Shown here in pieces: positions 53,944 to 64,000 of a DNA stretch of 64,000 nucleotides (position 1 is the first letter of the stretch; each line of letters opens with the position of its first letter). The stretch lies in the NCBI GenBank assembly GCA_030144725.1, contig JASKMD010000230.1, positions 1 to 64,000 on the forward strand, given 5' to 3'. Origin of the DNA: Haematococcus lacustris. Lineage: Eukaryota > Chlorophyta > Chlorophyceae > Chlamydomonadales > Haematococcaceae. The position numbers were made by a program, and so were the translations under genes. The notes under the pieces were generated by a model. The model worked only from the letters and a program-made list of their open reading frames with translations. It had not been told where the DNA came from and did not search any database.

Positions 53944-56417
53944 ATGGCGCACGCTCATCTGCTGTTGGCACTGTTCGCCACGCTGGTGGCAACATCGAGG
54001 GCGTGAGTCCTGCCATACACCGCAACCGCGCCATCCTAAGTTCGCAACTGACTGACCGCAACACCCATCTCACTGCCTTGCGCGCAGGGCCTTCCCCTGG
54101 TGCTCTTGTGTAGACTACTCGCCCTCCAGCTCGCCCTACTCCCTGTCGCTCGTTAGCTCAGTCGCCACTGCCGACAACGTGACCGCGGTCTTCAGGGTCA
54201 ACGCGCTTCCCATTTCTCCCAGCCCCTCCATCTGCTACCAGACACTGCTCATCAACGGCATTGAGAAGATCGAGATAGCCTCGCGTGAGTGACCCGCTGT
54301 ATTCCCAGTCCGGGCTCAGGGCCCGGGAGCTCATAGACAGTGAGACAGCTTGCCATTGTGCCTTGCAAGCTGCCCCTAGCTGCTTGACTTCCAAGGGATG
54401 TCACCCGGCGCCGCTTACCTGCATCTCACAGAGCTCGCCTGCCTGCGCAACGTGAGAGTCCTCATCGACGGCTTGCCATCTTCCGCGTCCGGCGTGGCCC
54501 TTCCAGCAAACTTCCGCACCGTTGCCAACATCAAGGTCAAGTTCTCGACCCTTGTGCGCAGCAGCGGGACCACCATCACCATCATTGGCTCAGGGGCCTG
54601 CAGCAGCTGGCCAGCCCTGTTTGGCGGCCAGCCACAGGGCTCCTTCATCTACTCGGTGTTCAATTGGGGCACGGGCGTGCGCTGCTGCCCCCTTGGAGCT
54701 CCACCTCCATCACCTCCCCCCTCCCCCATGCCATCACCGCCATCCCCTTCGCCTTTCCCCCCGCCCCCCCCCTCCCCCCCCCTCCCCCCCCCTCCTCCCT
54801 CTCCTCCTCCTTCACCCCCGCCCCCCCCCCCTCTTCTTCTTCCCTACCTCCTTTAGGTGAGTGCGAGGGAAGCACTCTCTCCATGCCACTAGGAAGGGCT
54901 TGCATGAGGCATACTTCTTGTCGTGCTTCCTGGCTGTGCACCCATGTGGTCAAGGCTCAGCAGTAACCCTGCTCCCCATGCATCAGCTGTTTCACAAAGT
55001 GCCCGCTGCATTGCTGCCTTGCTGCAGGGTCTTGCAGCAACCCCCAAATCATTGACGTGGGCCTTGGCAACAGTGTGTGGGTCCCCAACGTGACAACCTG
55101 CAACTCCGCCAACACTCATGAGTGCAGATTCTTCGCAACAGGAGCAGACTACACGTATCAGCTGGCAGCCGCTGCTGTTGACCGGTTGATCACGGTCAGC
55201 ACCTGTGTAGACAATGTCGCTGCATACGACACTATCCTCCTCGCATTCCCTTCGCAAACCAGCTTATGCCCTGATTGCCCGGTGCGTCTGTTGAGCGTAA
55301 ATGTGGATTTTGCCATTGCTGTCAGTTGTGGCACAACAGGCAGCAGCTACAGGCACATTGGGCAATACACTCATATACACTGACCAGTGAAGTCAGTGAT
55401 TGCACTGCTGCTTAGCTGAGAGTCATTCCAGGTGTGACGTCACAATGACACACTGTAGGGCAGGTGGCTGTGCGCAGTGTCCTGCCTGCACTGAACTGAG
55501 CTGGTGCTGGGATGGCAGCCCTGTTACCATGATGTGACACCCATCCTTGCTGTGTGCTGTTGCTGTTAAGTGACATTGGCTTTACTCCACCCCCCCCGGT
55601 GTTCTCCATGTGCCACTTGCAGGCTGATATTGTGTTTGCTGACCAAGGCAGTCCATGCGGCAACGAAAGATCCCAGCTGGACAACATACCAGTCCGTGCA
55701 GGGCAGGTCTACACAGTGGTGGTGGAGAACTTCCCTTTTGAATTAGTTCCGGGCGAAGCTGTGAGTCTTGCTGTTATCCTGCATCGTCCAACTCTGCAGC
55801 TCGAGCTTGACTGGTGCGGATACACACAGCGGATGCACACAGTTTGTCATGACGCATCAAAGCGGGCCCTAACCAGCTTGTGTGCCAGCACAGGCTGCCC
55901 TCCTCACTGTGAGCTCATGCAGCGACCGCCCTGCTCTACGTCATGCATTGTGCATGCCGCTGACACATGCCATCAGCCAGGGTGTTGGCCTTGGGTGGTC
56001 TGCCCTGCGGCCATTGAGGGATCAGGGGTGACAGTCAGGGCAGACACAGCTGAGGGAGTGCATGGGGCCACCACTGCAGCCCACTGTAGGCTCATGCACC
56101 TGACCTGTAACAACACCCCTGCCGACCGTCAAGTGGCCTGGTTGGGGAGGGTAAGCAGCCAGGGTGGGGAGGGTCAGAGCAACCACAACCATCAGGCTGG
56201 GCCAAACCTGCCAGGCCCTGCCTCCACGAACCCCCATGCGAGCTCTCTTCTGCTGCTGTCTCCCTTTCCATGGTGCATCTACTTACGTAGTTCGTGCACC
56301 CTGTGTGTTGCAGCAACGATGTTGGTATCGACTGATGTGTATGTACTGTGTGCCCTGACCTTCTGCCAGTTGTGTGGGGTGCCCGCCATCAACGTGACAT
56401 CCACCTTACTGGCATGA
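53944..56417 (+). CDS. pherophorin P3, apparent frameshift in the proline-rich exon
   Basis: Extracellular-matrix glycoprotein with the P2 plan. Exons: 53944-54002, 54088-54284, 54432-54856, 55028-55281, 55623-55760, 56370-56417. Exons 1, 2, 4, 5 and 6 are open and phase-consistent. Exon 3 is 425 bases, one base out of phase with exon 4, and reads ...PPLLLPYLL then TAG at its very end. In the neighbouring frame the end reads SSSSLPPL-G, as in the paralogues. The shift lies somewhere in runs of up to about eleven C (54760-54835) and may be an assembly error. If real, the product would stop after the rod and lose the second domain (SCSNPQIIDVG, NVTTCNSANTHEC, LCPDCP). Confidence 0.75.
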
Positions 56418-57320
56418 GTGCCGTCCAAGTGCCAGTGCACCCTCTGCTGCCTGATGGTGAGTCAGGGCAGCTGCCACTGCTGCTGAGCTTGGGCAGTGAC
56501 GAAGGCTGGGTTGGGCCGGGAGCAGGCTGGTGGCGGTAATGCTGCGTGGCTCTGTATTATAGCTGTCGTGGCTGGAGCTCAGCCAGGCTGTGGGCTGTGT
56601 TAGGTGCTGTGGGCTGGTGGGGCAGCCAGGGACATCAAGTGGTGGACCCTGAGCCGTGTAGTCATGTGTCATGTAGTCACGTAGTCATCGTCATGTGGTG
56701 CCATGGGGGAGGTGACTTGCCGAACAGCAAGGCTGTGTGGAAGCAGTCAGCAAGCAGGTCACTGCCAGTCAGGCCTTGGTTTACTGCCATCACCACCACC
56801 ACCACCACCACCACCACCACCACCACCACCACCACTGCTGCTGCTGACCGTGATGTAGGTGGTACAGGGCGGTAGCTTCCCCACTGGAGATCGTGACGAT
56901 ATGGCAATACAATCACCGTTCATATAACGTGTTAATGCTGGATGACAGCAAGTGTGTGGCAAAGCAGTAAGCATCGGCTACCTTGGTCTCCCCCAGCAAA
57001 GTGGTAAGCATCATCAGCCAAAGCAGCCAAAGTGGTAATGCTATCTTGTAGCCTGTATCACCATGCTACCAGGCATGGAAGAATGTGCTGGCCAGTCTGC
57101 TTATCAGGTGCAGCCATGGCCACCAGTGCAACCAATGTTTTCGATGTACCACGATATCAGGAGATGTTATATTGTCAATTAAGCAACATGGGTTTGATGT
57201 GATCATGAGACCAGCAAGCAGTCTAGTAGCAACATGGCTTTCGAGGTGACCATCCCCGCCAGATGACGTTGTCCAACAGCCGTGACTTTGAGGCCAGCAA
57301 GCATGCTATGCAACCTCTAA
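56418..57320 (+). other. 3' flank of P3 and start of spacer d
   Basis: Contains a (CAC)n(CTG)n microsatellite (56788-56846) and the GTGTGGCAAAGCAG spacer start near 56950. No gene is seen. Confidence 0.5.
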
Positions 57321-57919
57321 TGTCGGCGTTGTCACGGGCAAGAAAGGGCAATGAGCAAACAGGAGGATTCCATCATGACAGTGGGGCGCTGCCATGGGTG
57401 GTGTAGGAAGTGATGGCGTGGCAGGCAATGTGTGCTTGACCAGGTCCAGGCATGACGTGTGACATGGGTGTTCATGTAGGTAACGCTATGACATGGCGTT
57501 GTACAGGTTGTGTAGTGTATAGTGGACTTACAAGGTATACATGCTTCTTGGCAGTGTTGCAGTAACTTGGCATGACACAGTAGGAGGGGGCCTGAGTCTG
57601 GGGCAACAGCTTTGGCAGGATTGGTACTGCTATTGACCATTCGTGTAATGAGAGACCTGTGGCAGTTCCTAACCATACCACTGGCTTAGAATATAACAAA
57701 CTATCATCCTCAACAGATGGACAACTAGAACAGACACCGACATGCCTGAATACAGAACCCCGTCACGGTCTGCATGCAGGGAGAGGATGAGCAGCGGAGC
57801 AGGCATCGCTGTACTCAATGCCATGCAATGCAATGCTCATGCCGGCCTGCACCTCCTCTTGGCCTTGCATCCCAGTGTCATGTGCATGCAAGCAGTGCGG
57901 CTGGTCACTTCTGGCCTGC

Positions 57920-58440
57920 ACCTCCTCTTGGCCTGTCATCCCAGTGTCGGGTCAAACCTGGCCAGCAGCTCCCTGATGGGCGGCCAGTCCCCTTCTGTGG
58001 AGCGTAGCCCAAGCCCAGCTCATCGGTGACCTCCACACCCTACAAGCCTGATAGGCGGCAGCAGCAGCACTGATGCTGACCTGAGGCTTAGGGGTGCGAG
58101 GCCAGGGCCGGGTCAGGGCAGGGGAGCAGTCACAACAGCACAAAAGCTCCCTGTGCAATCAGTGAGCGACCGCAGATTTGGGGTGCTCCTCCAACCCCAC
58201 CATGGTCTCCCTGCAAGCTGACACCCACCCCTGGCTGCTCCGGCAACCGTCTCAGTGCCTGCTGCCCACCCTGCCACAATCAGTTGTCAACAACAGGGGC
58301 TGACCCACCACTATGCTGAAGGCACCGTGCTTGGCAGACAGGTGGGTGGCCAGAAGGCGGCGATTGGCGGACACGTCAAACTTCTTGGTAGACCTTGCCC
58401 CCGTGCTGCCCCCAGCATGTCATGCATTTTGCCCAGCAAG
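57920..58440 (-). pseudogene. companion-gene fragment, copy d
   Basis: Minus-strand blocks as in copies a-c: GKMHDMLGAARGQG in one frame and STKKFDVSANRRLLATHLSAKHG in another (58255-58432), an ETMVGLEEHP block (about 58185-58215), and a partial FDPTLG block (about 57930-57965). Nearly identical in sequence to copy c, but the reading frames are broken. Confidence 0.4.
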
Positions 58441-59203
58441 AAGTCTCAGTTCACTTGCGGTAAGATGCACCCCTATGCTGCTGAACGCATTGAAATCGGC
58501 AGACCTGTCCAATGGGATCAATTTCTTTCTTCGGCTGGCGCGCTGGTACGCGGCTGGGTAGCGGGACGGCGGCGATGGGCTAGTGCGTCGGACTGGTCAC
58601 CTCCCAGCTCGATGCTAGTGCGTGAGTGCTGTACCACGCTGCAGGTATGGCCATGCACAAGCACATGCAGCAGTCGTGGCGTCCTGGTCCTGGTCCTGGT
58701 CATGATTCTGTGCTGGCACTGACTTGGCCACCTCCATGTTGATCACTCCGGGAAAGGCCCAACTTCCACACCCTCAGCAGCAGTCCCCTCCAGCAGCATC
58801 CCAGCCTCCACCTCCGCATCCGGCCCTTCAAACAGCAACTGCCCTTCAAAGGCAGCGGCAGCGGCAGCAGCAGGTGCAGCAGCACAGACCCCCGTTGGGG
58901 ACTTCCCTCACATTGGCAAGGGCCCAGCTGAGAAGCGTCACTAGCGCAGAACCAACCTTGCAAACTGGGGTGGGCATGCACCATCAGCAGCACTCAGGCG
59001 CAACAGCTTTTCCAGTGCCAGTATCTTGGCCCCCAATGTCAGTGTTAAACATGGAAGTGGTCTAAATGGCCTAGTGGAGGACTCTAGGACGCACTCGCCA
59101 CCTCTGATGCAGAGCACCCCCTGATGCAGGCCACCATGGTGGACCATGTCAGTGTAAGTACGCATGTGCTGCTGATGCTGGTGCTGGTGCTGGTGCTGGT
59201 GCT

Positions 59204-59557
59204 GGTTCTGGCTGGTGCTGTGTGAGAGTGAGTGAGTCACGACCAGCTGACTGCCAAGCTGACCTGCCCTCCTACACAACAGACTACATGGAGTCTGTGA
59301 AGCAGCTGCGGGAGACGCTGTTGATCCAGGAGTGGGACATGAGCAACATGCGCCTGGCCAAGAGGAGATGGGAGGCGGTGACAAGCGGCAGCGGCAGCGG
59401 CAGCAGCAAGAGTAGAAGTAGCAGCAGCAGCTGTAGGTTTGAGAGCAGCTCTGCCAGCCCCTCAGGCAGCAGCAGCAGTGGTGGTCCAGTGGCAGTGGCG
59501 CAGGCAGTAAACCTGGCTGCAATGACGGGGTCAATACACAGCGGCTGGTCACTGTAG
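59204..59557 (+). CDS. plus-strand spacer open frame, best-preserved copy
   Basis: Open frame of about 111 codons: SESRPADCQADLPSYTTDYM, ESVKQLRETLLIQEWDMSNM and RLAKRRWEAV, then a Ser-rich stretch and AVAQAVNLAAMTGSIHSGW. The first part looks helical. CTCCTACACAACAG before GACTACATGGAG could be a splice acceptor, so this may be one exon of a larger gene. Copies at 42704 and 53120 are broken. The minus strand is also open here. I do not recognise the family. Confidence 0.35.
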   Translation, partial: GSGWCCVRVSESRPADCQADLPSYTTDYMESVKQLRETLLIQEWDMSNMRLAKRRWEAVTSGSGSGSSKSRSSSSSCRFESSSASPSGSSSSGGPVAVAQAVNLAAMTGSIHSGWSL

Positions 59558-59791
59558 CGTACTGCCTGTCAACATGCAGCCTGCCGGTCAACACGCAGCA
59601 GCTGTAAAGCTGCATAAGTGCGACCGGGCAGCAGCAGCCAGCAAGGTGTATCAACAGCTGGGCTAGTGCAGCAGCTGTGATCGATTGCACGCACGAATGG
59701 CGAGTGCCTGCCTGCCTGCCTGCTTCACTGCCTGTCTGCCTGCTTCACATACCTGCCTGCCTGCTTCGTGCCATCGCCCCTTCTCCCAGAG

Positions 59792-60062
59792 TCAGGACAG
59801 GTGATGCGTGCTAAGGGGATGGCCGCGTGTTGGGTATGCACTCGGCTGGCGTGGCGTGGTGGAGTTCAAGATGAAGTGCGGGGTGGGAGTTCCTAGGTTC
59901 AACGCATCGCGAACACGAAGGAGCGCGCCCTTTACGCTTCCTCATCGCTTCAGCATTACTTGAAGCCCACAGACAAGCGTAGTAATCATCGCAGCGGCGG
60001 GGCAGAGCGGTCCACAGCTCTGCACTCAGACTACACAGACCACTGCACGCGGCTACGACTAC
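59792..60062 (+). promoter_or_regulatory. conserved 5' flank of pherophorin P4
   Basis: Close copy of the P2 and P3 flanks, starting at GGACAGGTGATGCGTGCTAA and preceded by the same CCTGCCTG microsatellite (about 59705-59765). Confidence 0.45.
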
Positions 60063-63000
60063 ATGGCGCACGCTCGCCTGCTGCTGGTAGTGCTCGCCAC
60101 GCTGGTGGCAACATCGAAAGCGTGAGTCCTGCCACACACCGCGACCGCCCCATCTGGAGTTCGCAACTGAATGACCGCAACACCCACTGTCACTGCCTTG
60201 CGCGCAGGGCCTTCCCCTGGTGCTCTTGTGTAGACTACTCGCCCTCCAGCTCACCCTACTCCCTGTCGCTCATTAGCACAGTCGCCACTGCCGACAACGT
60301 GACCGCGGTCTTCAGGCTCAACGCGCTTCCCATTTCACTCAACCCCTCCATCTGCTACCAGACACTGCTCAACAACGGTATTGAGAAGATCGAGATAGCC
60401 TCGCGTGAGTGACCCGCTCTATACCCAGTCCCGGCTCAGGGCCCGGGAGCTCACAGGCACTGAGACAGCTTGCCGTTGTGCCTTGCAAGCTGACCAAAGC
60501 TGCGCGACTCTCAAGAGCTCCCACCTGACGCCGCTTATCTACTGCTTACAGAGCTAGCCTGCCTCCGCAACGTGAGAGTCCTTATCGACGGCTTGCCATC
60601 TTCCGCGTCCGGCGTGGCCCTGCCAGCAAACTTTCGCACCGTTGCCAACATCAAGGTCAAGTTCTCGACCCTCGTGCGGAGCAGCGGGACCATCATCACC
60701 ATCGTTGGCTCAGGGGCCTGCAGCAGCTGGCCAGCCCTGTTCGGCGGCCAGCCACAGGGCTCCTTCATCTACTCGGTGTTCAACTGGGGCACGGGCGTGC
60801 GCTGCTGCCCCCTGGGAGCTCCACCTCCATCACCTCCCCCCTCCCCTGTGCCTCCACCACCATCTCCTTCGCCTTTCCCTCCACCCCCCCCTCCCCCGCC
60901 TCCCCCGCCTCCCCCTCCTCCTCCATCGCCCCTCCTCCTCCTCCCCCACCTGCATCAGGCAAGTGCCAGTGAGACACTCTCTCAATGCAAGTAGGAAGGG
61001 CTTGCATGCGGCATACTGTTTCTTGTCATACCCCCCTTCCCCCTCTCCTCCTCCTGCTCCTCCCCCATCTCCATACCTGCGAGTGAAGCTTTCTCTGTAC
61101 GCCAGTGGAAATAGTTTGCATGAGGCACAGTAGGAAGGGCTTGCATGTGGCATACTGTTTCTTGTCATGCTTCCTTGGCTGTGCACCCATGTTGTCAATG
61201 CACAGCATGACTATGCTCTTTGTGCATCAGCTGTTCCCGCTGCAGCGCACCCAAGTGGCCAAGGCACAGCAATGACTCTGCTCCCCGCGCATCAGTTGAG
61301 CCACAAAGTGCCCGCTGCATTGCTTCCTTGCCGCAGGGTCTTGTAGCGACCCCCAAATCATTGACGTGGGCCTTGGCAACAGTGTGTGGGTCCCCAACGT
61401 GACAACCTGCAACACCGCCAGCACTCAAATTTGCATTCAATTTACAACAGGAGCAGACTACACCTATCAGCTGGCAGCCGCTGATGTTGACCGGGACATC
61501 ACAATCAGCCCCTTTGTGGGCGGTGTCGCTGCATGGGACCTTATCCTCATCGTATTTCCTACGCAAGGCAGCTCATGCCCTGATTGCGGGGTGCGTCACT
61601 GGCTGGGAGGGATTGCATCCAGGCTGTGGGTGTGGGTGACTGTCTGTGCCATGGTTGTCGGTCAGGCCACAGCAGGCAGCAGCTGCAGGCACACTGGCCA
61701 ATACACTCATACGCACTGACCAGTGAGGACTGTGACTGCACTGCTGCTTTGCTGTGAGTCATGCCAGGTGTGACGCCATAATGCCATGTTGCAGGGCAGG
61801 TGGCTGTGCGCAGTGTCTCGCCTGCACTGAGCTGATATGGCGCTAGGATGGCAACCATGACACGATGATGACAACACCCATCCTTGCTGTGTGCTGTTGG
61901 TGTGGGCTGATGTTGGCTTCACACCACCCCCTTGGTGTGCTCCATGTTCTGAGTGCAGGCTGAGCCTCAGTTTCAATTCAGAGGCCCGCTGACCATTACA
62001 GCTCTTGCAGGGCAGGCCTACACAGTGGNNNNNNNNNNNNNNNNNNNNNNNNNNNNNNNNNNNNNNNNNNNNNNNNNNNNNNNNNNNNNNNNNNNNNNNN
62101 NNNNNNNNNNNNNNNNNNNNNNNNNNNNNNNNNNNNNNNNNNNNNNNNNNNNNNNNNNNNNNNNNNNNNNNNNNNNNNNNNNNNNNNNNNNNNNNNNNNN
62201 NNNNNNNNNNNNNNNNNNNNNNNNNNNNNNNNNNNNNNNNNNNNNNNNNNNNNNNNNNNNNNNNNNNNNNNNNNNNNNNNNNNNNNNNNNNNNNNNNNNN
62301 NNNNNNNNNNNNNNNNNNNNNNNNNNNNNNNNNNNNNNNNNNNNNNNNNNNNNNNNNNNNNNNNNNNNNNNNNNNNNNNNNNNNNNNNNNNNNNNNNNNN
62401 NNNNNNNNNNNNNNNNNNNNNNNNNNNNNNNNNNNNNNNNNNNNNNNNNNNNNNNNNNNNNNNNNNNNNNNNNNNNNNNNNNNNNNNNNNNNNNNNNNNN
62501 NNNNNNNNNNNNNNNNNNNNNNNNNNNNGGTGGAGAACAACCCCAACCAGTTTCCGAGCATACCTGTGAGTCTTGTTGTTATCCTGCACTGTCCAACTAT
62601 GCAGCTCTTGCTTGACTGGTGGCATCTGATGCTCACAGTTTGCTTTAACGTATCACCGCGGGCCTTCACCAGCTATGCCAGCACAGGCTGGCTTGCTCCC
62701 TGTGTCCATGTGCAGCGACCGCACTGCTCTACGGCGTGCATTGTGCATGCCACTGACGCATGCCACCAGCCAGGGTGTTCGACCTTCAGTGTTCTGCCCT
62801 GCCGCCATTGAGGGATCAGGGGTGGCTGTGAGGCCAACTACAGTCAAGGGAGCACATGGGGCCACCACTGCAGTCCACTGTAGGCTCATGCACCTGACCT
62901 GTAACAACACCCATGCCAACCGCATCGAAGTAGCCTGGGTGGCATACCCTGGTGATGGCTCTTAGCCGGGGTCAACGCCTTCCATAGCCTCCCTAGCCCA

Positions 63001-63287
63001 CCACTGGGTGGAGCAGCAATGCAAAGCAGCCAGGGTGGGCAGGGTCAGTGTCTCACATCAGGCTGTGCCAGACCTGCTGCCTGGCCCTCCTTCTAACCCA
63101 TATGCCAGCTGCCTCCTGCTGTTGTATGCCAGCTCCATGGTGCATCTACTTACATCTTCTGCACACCCTGTGTTGCAGCAATGCTTGTGGCATCCCACTG
63201 ATGTATATGACACGTGTGTGTCTCCTGACCTTCTGCCAGATCTGTGGTGTGCCCGCCATCAACGTGACATCCACCTTACTGGCATGA
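60063..63287 (+). CDS. pherophorin P4, apparent frameshift and internal assembly gap
   Basis: Extracellular-matrix glycoprotein with the P2 plan. Exons: 60063-60121, 60208-60404, 60552-60958, 61337-61590, 61959-62565 (containing the N gap), 63240-63287. The signal peptide is slightly altered (LLLVVLATL). The rod ends one base out of phase with exon 4, as in P1 and P3; the neighbouring frame reads PPPPPAS-G. The exon 3 donor is AG-GCAAGT, a GC rather than GT donor. Intron 3 contains a partial duplication of the end of exon 3 and its downstream sequence (about 61030-61170). The second domain reads SCSDPQIIDVG, SSCPDCG and ICGVPAINVTSTLL. Functional status is uncertain. Confidence 0.72.
62029..62528. 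other. assembly gap (500 N)
   Basis: Exactly 500 Ns within P4 exon 5. The flanks end CACAGTGG and resume GGTGGAGAAC, whereas P2 and P3 read CACAGT.GTGGTGGAGAAC, so only about one base is missing compared with the paralogues. Open frames spanning the Ns are meaningless. Confidence 0.97.
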
Positions 63288-63857
63288 GTGCCATTCAAGT
63301 TTCAATGCACCCTCTGCTGCCTGATGGTGAGTCAGGGCAGCTGCCACTGCTTCTGAGCTTGGGCTGTGACGTGGCCTGGGTTGGGCTGGGAGCAGGCTGG
63401 TGGCGGTAATGCTGCGTGGCTTTGTGTGTTGGTTGCTGTGGGCTGGTGGGGACAGCCAGGGGCGTCAACTGGTGGACTTTGGGTCATGTCGTCATGGTCA
63501 TGTGGTGCTATGGGTGAGGGGACTTGCCGATCAGCGAGGCTGAGAGCAAGCAGTTCCCTGCCAGCCAGGCCGTATGCAAATGCCATCACCACCACCACCA
63601 CCACCACCACCACTGCTGCTGCTGCTGCTGCTGATGATGATGATGTAGGTGGTACGCGGTTCTGTGTTATAGCTGTTGTGGGCTGGTGGGGCTCAGTCAG
63701 GGACATCAAGTGCTGCACCCTGAGCCATGTAGTCATGGTCATGTGGTGCCATGGGGGAGGTGACTTGCCGAACAGCAAGACTGGGTGCAAGCAGTCAGCA
63801 AGCAGTTCCCTGCCAGCCAGGCCTTATGCAAATGCCATCACCACCACCACCACCGCC

Positions 63858-63888
<31 letters not shown>

Positions 63889-64000
63889 ACCGTGATGCAG
63901 GTGGCACAGGGCGGTAGCTTCCCCACTGGAAATCATGACGACGTCCCAATATTCAGTAGAGCCGGATGACAGCGAATGTGTGGCAAAGCAGTAAGCATCG
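63288..64000 (+). other. 3' flank of P4 and start of a further spacer
   Basis: No gene. A segment of about 200-250 bases ending in (CAC)n(CTG)n is tandemly duplicated (about 63440-63655 and 63680-63905); each copy contains GCCAGGCC.TATGCAAATGCC. The window ends just after the GTGTGGCAAAGCAG spacer start (63978), so the array probably continues. Confidence 0.55.

Noticed and set aside
62005..62811. Open frames spanning the N block
   Set aside because: They consist mostly of Ns and are not evidence of coding.

Overview
The window looks like nuclear DNA of a volvocine green alga (Volvox/Chlamydomonas relatives). The evidence is: pherophorin genes (two cysteine-rich domains around a Ser/Pro-rich rod), genes split into many short GT-AG exons, TGTAA polyadenylation signals, GC-rich coding DNA, and a copia element with an Osser-style half-tRNA primer site. 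There is no operon structure. A 500-N assembly gap lies at 62029-62528.

Layout. (1) 1-47: possible tail of an upstream gene. (2) 402-5645: an eight-exon Raf-like (TKL) protein kinase, perhaps with further 3' exons to about 7069. (3) 9569-15575: a ten-exon type II DnaJ/Hsp40 co-chaperone with a candidate heat-shock element just upstream. (4) 15.6-20.8 kb: no recognisable gene; long (CCCCG)n and (CAG)n arrays. (5) 20.8-64 kb: a tandem array of four pherophorin genes (P1-P4, all on the + strand) separated by a repeated spacer. Each spacer carries decayed fragments of an unrecognised companion gene. By eye only P2 (43522-46287) is fully open. P1 is destroyed; P3 and P4 have apparent one-base frameshifts in the poly-proline exon.

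P1 is a transposon trap. Its second exon is split by an 11.9-kb copia element (21347-33220). That element is itself split by an 8.2-kb chromodomain gypsy element (23902-32081) with identical LTRs. The gypsy reverse transcriptase is split in turn by a tRNA-derived SINE (28249-28615). A second SINE lies on the splice donor of a P1 exon. A 3.86-kb DNA element with inverted ends (36104-39964) lies just 3' of P1.

The most unusual structure is that 3.86-kb element. It has 18-bp inverted termini beginning CACTCACG and a 2-bp target duplication. Just inside both ends are large arrays (about 47 copies in total) of the perfect 12-bp palindrome ATCTGTACAGAT. The right array is organised into a 70-bp higher-order repeat. 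I read it as a non-autonomous CACTA-like transposon whose palindromes are probably transposase-binding sites. No transposase is visible in it, and I do not know this family.
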